From Anaeramoeba flamelloides (lineage: Eukaryota; Metamonada; Anaeramoebidae), in assembly GCA_027625915.1 (NCBI GenBank), contig JANTQA010000076.1, forward strand, positions 1,798,001-1,862,000: a stretch of DNA of 64,000 bases. Reading direction: 5' to 3'. Under the pieces are notes generated by a model, which saw only the letters and a program-made list of their open reading frames with translations, was not told the DNA's origin and made no database searches. The position numbers were made by a program, and so were the translations under genes. This document shows, one piece after another, positions 56,225 through 64,000 of the stretch. Numbering within the stretch: position 1 is the first letter of the stretch; each line of letters begins with the position of its first letter.

Positions 56225-57129
56225 AATTTTCTATTTAAATAAATTTTGATTGGTTGATTTATTTATTTATTATATTTTTGTAAATGATTTCATTTTTAAC
56301 TGTCGTTATTTGTGAGAAGTCGAGAAAATAGGCAATATATATTTTAATTGATAAGGTGATATTTATTGCACCCATATTGAAAAATATATTTATAATTGTC
56401 GAAACAATGAGTCAAATTGCGTGAGTTATTATTTGTTGAAGTGGTGAGGATCTTGAATGAATTAAAATATATTAAAATTAAAAAAAATTATGCAAAGTTT
56501 TTTTTATTCATTTTTTTTTAGATCTTTAAAGCTAGACGAATTTTGAAATTCTAATAAAAGTATTAAAAGTAATTACTCTCAAGAAAAAATTAACTTTATC
56601 TAAATTACACATTTTTAAAAAATTATTTTCTTCATCCCTTTTTAAACACTCATATTATAAATAACACTGATCCAATAACAAAAACACCTTTTGAATTCTA
56701 TTTTTTTCAAATAAAAAAATATAACTGTTGAATTAACAAAGATCTAGAGAAAATTCACATTTCTTCTATACATATATATCTTCTATTTTTCATATTCAGG
56801 GATTTTAACAAAAAACTAAACCATTTATTTCTCAAAAAAAAAAAAAAAAAAAAAAAGAAAAAGCCAATAAAACTCATAATCAGTCGAGTATTATCGAAAA
56901 AGATCTTTTTTCTGGAACTAACCAATATAAATATTCCTAGACATTAGGTTATTTTTTATCATATTTTTTAGCTTAGGTTTCAAAAAAAAAAATAACTTTC
57001 TTATTTTTTATTATTTTAGAATTTAAAATTTAATGAGAATAAATATTTATATTTTGATTAATGATTTTTTTTCATATCATATTAATTTTCTTTAGAAAAA
57101 TTATTAAGTTTTTTTTTTTTTTAATTGAA

Positions 57130-57970
57130 GGGAGGAGTATTAAATGCCTCTTATTTTCGGTTAGGTTATTTTTTTTAATTTTTGAAATAAACCGAAAATT
57201 TATTTAAATTTTCGGTTTATTTCAAAAAGAAAAAAAAAAACCGCCATTAGCTATTCCAGGATTCTAAAGAATTGAGTAAAATCTTTGATTTTTCTCCATT
57301 CTTGTAAATCCTGGAAAAGCTAGGTACTCTCAGGTACTTGACGGACACTTTCGTTAGATTTTCTTATGTTTTCTGTTTGTTTGTTAAGTGTTCTAGGACT
57401 TTTTGAGGTTTTCTATTTTATTTCTGAAGTGTTCTAGGTTTTTTTTTACTTTAGACAGAAACAGAAAATTTATTAAAATTTTCTGTTTATTTCTAAATTA
57501 AAAAAAACCTAACGAAAATTAAGAGATTTTACATAAAAAAACAGAAAACCTCAAGAAAAGAATCGTTAGGTTTTTTCAATTCCAGAAATAAAAATAAAAT
57601 TCAATAATTTTTTTTTTAATTTCAGAAATTAAAAAAAACTACTGTTAGGTTTTCTTGAATTTTCTGTTTATTTATAAAATAAATAAACTACACAATTAAA
57701 ATAGAAAAAATCAAGAAAACCGCCATTAGCTTTTCTAGAATTTAAAAGAATTGAATAAAATATTTGTTTTTATCTCCATTATTTTGAATTCTGAAAAAGT
57801 TAGGCACTTGGCAGCACTCGATACTGCACTTGACAACCTTTTCCATGTTTTTTTTAATTTGAAAGTATTGAATAAAATCTCAATTTTGATGAAATTCTTT
57901 TGAATTCTTGAAAATACAGAATTCGAGTGGTCTGGCAGCACATGCCACCACTTGCTATAATTCCTAAATT
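57130..57970. repeat. Cluster of foldbacks and diverged direct repeats
   Basis: Three palindromes (57179-57228; about 57436-57512; about 57647-57725) alternate with diverged direct repeats that start CCGCCATTAGCT (57241 and 57720) and end near ACTTGAC. The first palindrome has exact 23-base arms and a 4-base loop. Arms begin with GTTAGGTTTT-type sequence. Each direct repeat also has its own inverted pair (TTCCAGGATT / AATCCTGGAA in the first). Non-coding; could be nested small transposons or a structured RNA-like array. Confidence 0.7.
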
Positions 57971-60179
57971 TATATTTTTTAAAAAAAAGATTCAAACCTA
58001 ATTTTTATTATTTCAAGGAATTATAAAGATATTAAATCTTGTTTATCAATAATCTTACAATTATTATTATTTAAAATAATAGAGGATTTTATAGTATCTT
58101 TTATAATTCATAATAAAATATTTTAATTTATAATAAATTTTTAACAATTGCGTATTACTTAAAATTGGGATAATTGATAATATGGTAATATTGATAAAAA
58201 TGGTGATATTGTAAAAAATCTAGATAATTCTCTAAAAATCTTGATAAAGTTGTAAAAATTGTAATAAAAAATTAATCAGGATTTAATATTTGCTGACATT
58301 CAGGAATAATTCAAAAATTATTTGAAAAAGAAAAAATTTTTTTATCTAAAACAAGATCTTGAAAAATTAGTAATTTTTTATAAAAAAAAAAAAAAAAATG
58401 TAGCTAATTAAATTAATATTAAGAAAAAAAGTTTATTGTATTTTTGTTTTGGTTTGGTTGACATTATTACCTCTTTAGATAAATTATTATTATAACAAAT
58501 GTTAAATCATATTTTATCACTATATTGGAGTGTTAGAAATTACTATGAAGAAAAACACTAAAAAACTATCAATCTTTCATACTTTCTTTAAGGAATAAAC
58601 TCTTGGTTAAAACATGTTCTTTATTCAAGGAAAAGCTGAAAGGGGTTATATAACTTATCAAAAAGTTTGCCAAATAATACTATTATCAAGAGTGTTTTTA
58701 AATTTTTCTTATTATTAATATGCTTATCCTTCTTCTCATCTCTTTGTATTATGTAGAAAACACAACTAGAGTTAATAGGTTTTGTCACGATCATTAATAA
58801 GAAGAGAAAATTTCTCATTCTTCTATTTATTTTTGATTTCACTTTCAAGTTATATCTAATTTTAAAATTACACATCTATTTTATATCCAAATATATTATT
58901 GAAATGGGGTTATTTTTTTTTTGCTCGTCATATTCATTTGAGATTTTACTTTAAAAAAAAAAAAAAAAATATGATTATTCTTATTCACAAATTTATTGCC
59001 TTTCATGCGGTTTAAACATTTTGGTACACTTTTAATGCAAAAAAAATTCTTAATAATGTTTAAAAGAAGGAAAAGTGTTACAAAAGTGTTTTTTTTTTTT
59101 TTTTTTTATAAAAGTCAAGAGTTTTTATTTAAAGTGATTTCAAAAACATTAATTTTCTTTTTCTTCTTTTTATTTTGTAGTGAATTTGAGGATAATAAGA
59201 TTTTTATTTGTTTTCTTCACAAAAATTGGATTTTTTTTTGATTTTATAAAATTGTTACGTTTTATTGTAATTATCTTGATAATTGATGTTCTCATCAAAA
59301 CCAGGGTTGATTTATTTGCGAATTTTTGTAGTTATATCCAAATTCTTTGAAATCTAAACATTTTCAATTGAAATTTTGAGATTATTTTTTTTATGAAAAG
59401 AAGAAAATTAATTAATCAACCTAAACCAAGAATTTTTAATTTTTTAATTAATTTAAATATTATTTTGTAAATTGTGATTTTTATTGAATCAATTTTTTGC
59501 ATTACTTTTAAAGATAAGTTTTGGGGAATGTGAGTTGACAAATAAGGATTTTGTGATTTTTTTATTTAATACCAAGATATCAGTGTTTTTGAAATTCGTT
59601 TTTTTAAGTCAATTATTTCCAATCCAGACAGTAATTGAATATGTATAAGAAATCTTTAAAGAATTTGGTTTTTAAACATCTTTGAAAAATTCCTTTTCAT
59701 AAAAATAAAGAATTTTTTAAAAAATTCTTATTAACTCTTTCCAAGGTGATTGCTTAAGGGGTTAGTTTATCTAGCCAAATACTAGGGTATTTTATTCATT
59801 TTGATTTTAGAGTTTTTTTTTTATTTTCTCATTATTTGGATTTAAACACACTCTCAAATTATTTTAAATATTTTTTTAATTGGTAACCTATTTCTATCAT
59901 TGATTCTTTTTAATATTAATATCGAATAATCAACAAAAATTTGAAAATGTATAGTAAAAGTTCAGATTTTTCAAAAATAAATTAAGAATTATCAAATCAA
60001 ATAATAAAGTACATAATGGATCTCTTTGGTAAATACCTATTCATTCCTATGAATAATCAGTGTGCAAAAATATTTGTAACTTTTATTTTTAGTGGATTTT
60101 TTAATTGAATAGCCAATCAAAAAATGATGTATAGAGCCAAAATCTTATTGAACGACAATAGCAACTAAATAAATATTTT

Positions 60180-60440
60180 CTTTTTTGAATTTATTTTATC
60201 TTCAGTTATAGACAGAAATAAACATTTTTGATGTTTTATTAATAGCTATCCTCAGATGTTGATTTTTTTTTTTGATTTTTAAGAAACTATATAGATTTAT
60301 TAGTTTTATTTCATCAGGACATCAACTATTCCTTGATATGTATTCATCTTCTTAATTTCTTATTTGTTCTTCAAAGGTAAATTATAAAAAATAATTGATA
60401 TTTGAAAAAAATGTTGACTTCATTTTGACTGAAACAAAGT
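60180..60440 (-). repeat. Relative of the 50 kb inverted-repeat element
   Basis: Read on the minus strand it matches 50047-50300 in order: TT.AGTCAAA, TTTTTTTCAAATATCAATTA, TTTGAAGAACAAATAAGAAA and so on. The far end is not identified. Confidence 0.65.
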
Positions 60441-60638
60441 TTAAATGAAATTATTTTTATTTTTTTTTTTTTGTATTTATTATTTTGATTTAATCATTAG
60501 ATTGTTTAAGCAAAAATTATAATTACAGGAAAGAATAATTGCTTTCGTGATTGAAAAAGAATTTATTGAAAAAATATGTAAAAAAAAAAAAAAAAAAATT
60601 ATTTATTGAGATATATTTTTTTTAAAAATATTAATATT

Positions 60639-60641
<3 letters not shown>

Positions 60642-60679
<38 letters not shown>
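60642..60679. repeat. TA microsatellite
   Basis: An uninterrupted (AT)n tract about 70 bases past the stop codon of the condensin subunit gene. Confidence 0.9.
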
Positions 60680-60680
<1 letters not shown>

Positions 60681-60744
60681 TTTTATATATACTTTCCCTT
60701 TTAAAAGTTAGTTTTTTATTATATCAATTTCATCTGAAGTTATT

Positions 60745-63700
60745 TTATTTAAAAGATTTTTTAATCATAATTCTAAAATCTTCAAATTCAGGGTCTGGTA
60801 CTATTTCAATTGAAGTCTGATTAATATTTTTTTCTTTTGGTAGGCTAAGTGAGAGATCTTCAAAGACTTGTACCATTTGTTTTGAAGGTTTCCAAAACCT
60901 TTTTTTCGGTTGGTGTTCAACTCTTTTTCGTTTTCTTTTTTCGGTAAATTTTAAAATGAATAAAGATTTTTTTTCTAATTCGTTTCCATAAATCATTGAA
61001 ATTAATTGGATTATTTTCCAAGTAATTTCAGGATCAAATTGTTGAATCATTTCAAGTAATTGTGGATAAATTGTTCTTAAGATTAAGGAATCGATCATTC
61101 TAATATTTCTGGTTAAAATCGTCATAATTATTTTTGGTTCTAATTCGAGACTATCAAAATTTTTCCATAAGTCTGAATCCCATTTTATTGGAGTTTTATT
61201 TTTATTCCCATTTTCTTTTTGTTTATCATCATCATCTTCGTTATCATTTTCATTTTCATTTTCATTATCTTGATCGGTGTTTAATAATTCAGATTGGGGG
61301 GTATAAATTTGAGAAAGAACAAAATTTATTAAAATATCAAAAATATATTTTTGCCTATTTCTCTTTGTATGAAGCGTAATAATTTCAGAAATTAGATTTG
61401 TAATCATTATTTGAAGAAACTCTTCGTCATCAATCTGAGTTGATAATAAAGCAATTAAAAGGTCTTTGGTTGGGTCATTAATAGTTGTAGGTGGCTCAGT
61501 TTGTTTCACTGCTAGTTGATAGCAAGCTTTACAGCAATGGGGGTAGTAGGATAATAAACATTTTTCATTTGTCAAGTTTTCTAACATATATATGATTTGG
61601 GTAATTAAATAATTTTTTAATTTGGAGTCTATAATTCCTAAGGTTATACATTCAACACAGAACATAAATAAGACATCAAAAAGTTGTGAAGCAAATTCTT
61701 TTTGATTACCGTTAATATTTTCCTCATCTATTAAAATGACGAAAACACCTCCAAAAGTCCATTCAATTATATTTTTAAAAACATTTGGTGTTTCATGTTC
61801 TTCGACTTGCTTATTTTCATTTCTCATTTCTTCCTTTTTTTCTTCGCCATTTTCATCATTTTCGTTGTCATTGTTGTCGTCATCATCTTCGTCATCATCT
61901 TCATCTTCATCTTCATCTTCGTCTGTAAAATGTAATTCACCAAGTAAATGAATGAATACTTTACCTTGGACTTTTAATAAATTTAAAAGCAATTCATTTG
62001 AAATTATCTTTGAATTTTTTGTTTCACTAGTTCTTAATCTAATTGTCATTAGAGCATTATATTTCATTAACGTTGCGGCGATCTCAGCAATTTGAACTTC
62101 ATCAAACACAATTAATCGATCCTTTTTATTTATTAAAATATGATCCAAAAATTTTAAAGCCAATTCTAAATATATTGAATAAATTAAATTTTCATTGTCA
62201 TCTTCATCTTCATCATCATCATCATCATCATCATCTTCGTTGTTATGCATGTTCGAACATTTTTCTAATGGTAAATTTAACCATTCTAAAATTATTTCAA
62301 TTATTTCTGTTGCCCTCTTAGTTACACATAAAAAATCAATTATTGGTCCAAAATAGAAGCACTCGCCGACTCTTTCATCAAGTATCTCTTTAGATTCTTC
62401 CTTTTTTTTCTTTGACTTTTTTTTTTTTTTCCTTTTCTTTTTCTTATTCTTATCTTCCTTTTCATTGTTATTTTCATTTTTATTTAATCGAATTTTTAAT
62501 AATTGTTTTGGTATTTTTTTCAGTTTTTTTGTACATTCTTTGGTGATTTGATTTGGTGTTAAATGTGAAGATATTCTCATGACTGCAGAATGGGTTAAAG
62601 AAGAATTAAATTTTTTTGAAATTTCTTTGAATCTGGGGTTTTGGAAAACTCGGAGCATTAATTTTTTTAATTTTTTTTGATCTTTGGAATTCAATTCAGC
62701 AGATATACCATCCCATAAAATTGCAATTAAATCTAAAATTGCAGACTCAATTGGGATTTTCATTTCTTCCAAATGGTTTACACCTTTTTTGTCTCTAGGT
62801 AAAAGAAATTTATTTTCCTTTTCCTTTTCTCTTTTCTTTTCTCTTTTCTTTTTGTTCTTCTTCTTCTTGTTCTTCTTCTTTGTTTCCTTTTCCTTGTCTT
62901 TCTTTGTTTTATTCTTTTTTTCAACAGAACCATGTTTTCTTTTTCTGCCCTTTTCATTTTCCATTTCATCATCATCATCATCTTCTTCATCTTCTTCATC
63001 TTCAGCTTCATCTTCATCTTCATTCTCTTCTTCATCTTTGTCTTCATTCTCTTCGTTTTGTATTTCTTCGACTGTTTTTTCTACAAATTCATTTTCAGTG
63101 TTTCCATCTAATCTTTTAATCACAAATTTAAATAAAGAAACAATTAATTTACAAATAGGCTCAATTCTGACTATTTTGGTTAAATAGCTATAAAACACCC
63201 TAGCAGCTTTTGGGTTGGCCTTCAAAAGAGTGATTGCGCGTGACACCAAAATTGTACTACTTTCTTCTTCGATTGGGAAAAAAGTTTTTAATAATATTCT
63301 AGTAATTTTTTCGCCAATTTTTGAAGATATTTTTCTTTGATTTTCGCTGATTTCTCGCACGGCTGATTTGTTTTTTGGATTATCCATTTTGAGAGAATAT
63401 TTTCTAGCAATGGCAAATGGATCTAATAAATCATTATCGATTGATAGTCTGTACAATAAATTATCCAAGGGGACAATATCCTGTGCCTTAATAAATTTTA
63501 ATTTTTTGATATGTAACAATAAATCTGTGAAGGTTAGGCGAACTCGGGGTATCTTGTCGTGAATGACAGGTGCTATTGCGGGCAAGACTTGTTTTAAAAT
63601 TGGCTGGGATAACCGATTGTCTAATAAATAAATTATCCCCTTGATGACTGCGATCCTAACAGAGCAAGAAGCGCCGTCATAGATGAGCTCGTTTAGTAAT

Positions 63701-64000
63701 TTCCCCAGGAAGGCCTTGATTATCAGGGATGGTATTACTTCCCAAAAGACGCCAAGAATATAGCAAACGCCCTTAACTGCAATGATCCTCACCGAGACAC
63801 AGGGATCAAATAATAAATCACCCAACTGATCAAATTGCTTCTGTAATGTGTTGTCGTTTTCGGCAACCTTCGCTTCGCTGTCCTGTAAGGGGAACGCGTC
63901 AATGAATAAAACTGCAGCATTTTTCCTTACCAATGGGTTGTGCACAGACAGGCTACGCCATAAAATGGGGTTGTAGAGTCTTAACAACATTTCGTCAACC
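60745..64000 (-). CDS. NCAPG2: Condensin II complex subunit G2, C-terminal part (5' end outside window)
   Basis: The frame is open to the right edge, so the gene starts beyond it; VDEMLLRLYNPILWRSL lies inside the protein, not at its start. NPLVRKNAAVLFIDAFPL, LQKQFDQLGDLLFDPCVSVR, IAVKGVCYILGVFWEVIPS, DNRLSQPILKQVLPAIAPVIHD and KVFYSY-like ARVFYSYL match the HEAT-repeat region of NCAPG2. That subunit is the kleisin-bound HEAT partner of condensin II, which compacts chromosomes in the nucleus. After the first 330 residues the protein is interrupted by several acidic (Asp/Glu) and basic (Lys) low-complexity inserts, with helical stretches between. It ends MIKKSFK at a TAA. The gene converges on the SDR fusion gene. 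Confidence 0.9.
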   Translation of the reverse strand, partial: VDEMLLRLYNPILWRSLSVHNPLVRKNAAVLFIDAFPLQDSEAKVAENDNTLQKQFDQLGDLLFDPCVSVRIIAVKGVCYILGVFWEVIPSLIIKAFLGKLLNELIYDGASCSVRIAVIKGIIYLLDNRLSQPILKQVLPAIAPVIHDKIPRVRLTFTDLLLHIKKLKFIKAQDIVPLDNLLYRLSIDNDLLDPFAIARKYSLKMDNPKNKSAVREISENQRKISSKIGEKITRILLKTFFPIEEESSTILVSRAITLLKANPKAARVFYSYLTKIVRIEPICKLIVSLFKFVIKRLDGNTENEFVEKTVEEIQNEENEDKDEEENEDEDEAEDEEDEEDDDDDEMENEKGRKRKHGSVEKKNKTKKDKEKETKKKNKKKKNKKKREKKREKEKENKFLLPRDKKGVNHLEEMKIPIESAILDLIAILWDGISAELNSKDQKKLKKLMLRVFQNPRFKEISKKFNSSLTHSAVMRISSHLTPNQITKECTKKLKKIPKQLLKIRLNKNENNNEKEDKNKKKKRKKKKKSKKKKEESKEILDERVGECFYFGPIIDFLCVTKRATEIIEIILEWLNLPLEKCSNMHNNEDDDDDDDDEDEDDNENLIYSIYLELALKFLDHILINKKDRLIVFDEVQIAEIAATLMKYNALMTIRLRTSETKNSKIISNELLLNLLKVQGKVFIHLLGELHFTDEDEDEDEDDDEDDDDNNDNENDENGEEKKEEMRNENKQVEEHETPNVFKNIIEWTFGGVFVILIDEENINGNQKEFASQLFDVLFMFCVECITLGIIDSKLKNYLITQIIYMLENLTNEKCLLSYYPHCCKACYQLAVKQTEPPTTINDPTKDLLIALLSTQIDDEEFLQIMITNLISEIITLHTKRNRQKYIFDILINFVLSQIYTPQSELLNTDQDNENENENDNEDDDDKQKENGNKNKTPIKWDSDLWKNFDSLELEPKIIMTILTRNIRMIDSLILRTIYPQLLEMIQQFDPEITWKIIQLISMIYGNELEKKSLFILKFTEKRKRKRVEHQPKKRFWKPSKQMVQVFEDLSLSLPKEKNINQTSIEIVPDPEFEDFRIMIKKSFK

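Larger units (their letters stand above)
56225..60744. other. Gene-free stretch between convergent SDR fusion and NCAPG2-like genes
   Basis: 4.5 kb holding the foldback cluster (57130-57970), a relative of the 50 kb repeat (60180-60440) and a TA microsatellite (60642-60679) just after the condensin gene's stop. Frames at 58996 and 58621 look like chance. Confidence 0.45.

Noticed and set aside
62684-63187. Ser/Phe-rich frame on the plus strand
   Set aside because: Antisense shadow of the Glu/Lys-rich parts of the condensin subunit gene.

Overview
The window looks like one contig piece from a very AT-rich, unicellular eukaryotic nuclear genome. The support is GT-AG introns, a cytosolic ribosomal protein gene, a condensin II subunit, a BET-type bromodomain protein and a membrane-tethered bZIP factor. 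Asn/Lys/Glu low complexity runs through the proteins and A/T homopolymers run everywhere. A Rho GTPase fused to two BTB regions and a TOM1/THH1-like 7TM protein would fit an amoeboid protist such as Anaeramoeba or an amoebozoan. The assignment is an inference; no rRNA or other marker gene is present.

Bases 1-17,700 are a nest of transposons. The outermost layer is a TA-flanked inverted-repeat element (MITE-A, 487-17372). Two head-to-tail, nearly identical copies of a LINE of about 7 kb (849-10226 and 10245-17321) sit in its right terminal repeat. The LINE has an RRM-like ORF1, a Cys-rich segment, an apurinic-type endonuclease, a reverse transcriptase and a C-terminal Cys/His knuckle. A short target sequence is repeated before, between and after the LINE copies. 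The copies carry insertions of a 197-201 bp hairpin MITE (MITE-B, TIR CAGTCAGTTTCAC, TSD TA), and copy 1 also holds a 1.75 kb TA-flanked element (MITE-C) with a decayed tRNA-like sequence. Each LINE copy supplies empty sites for insertions in the other, which proves element ends and target duplications directly.

From about 19 kb on, host genes are widely spaced: eL13 (minus, one intron), an AlaX-type tRNA editing protein (plus, divergent from eL13), an ATF6/CREB3-like membrane bZIP (minus), a TOM1/THH1-like 7TM protein (plus, three exons, predicted 4.45 kb second intron), an RS-rich single-bromodomain BET-like protein (plus), a RhoBTB-like protein (plus), a zinc-motif plus short-chain dehydrogenase fusion (plus, with a perfect CRE upstream) and the C-terminal part of condensin II subunit G2 (minus, running off the right edge). 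Gene-free stretches of 1.3-5.4 kb contain old dispersed repeats, two further inverted-repeat elements (32.3 and 38.5 kb), a degenerate one near 50 kb with a relative near 60 kb, a foldback cluster near 57.5 kb and TA microsatellites.

No operon-like organisation is visible; the genes act in unrelated housekeeping, chromatin, signalling and stress roles. I saw no LTR element, Polinton or other virus-like element.
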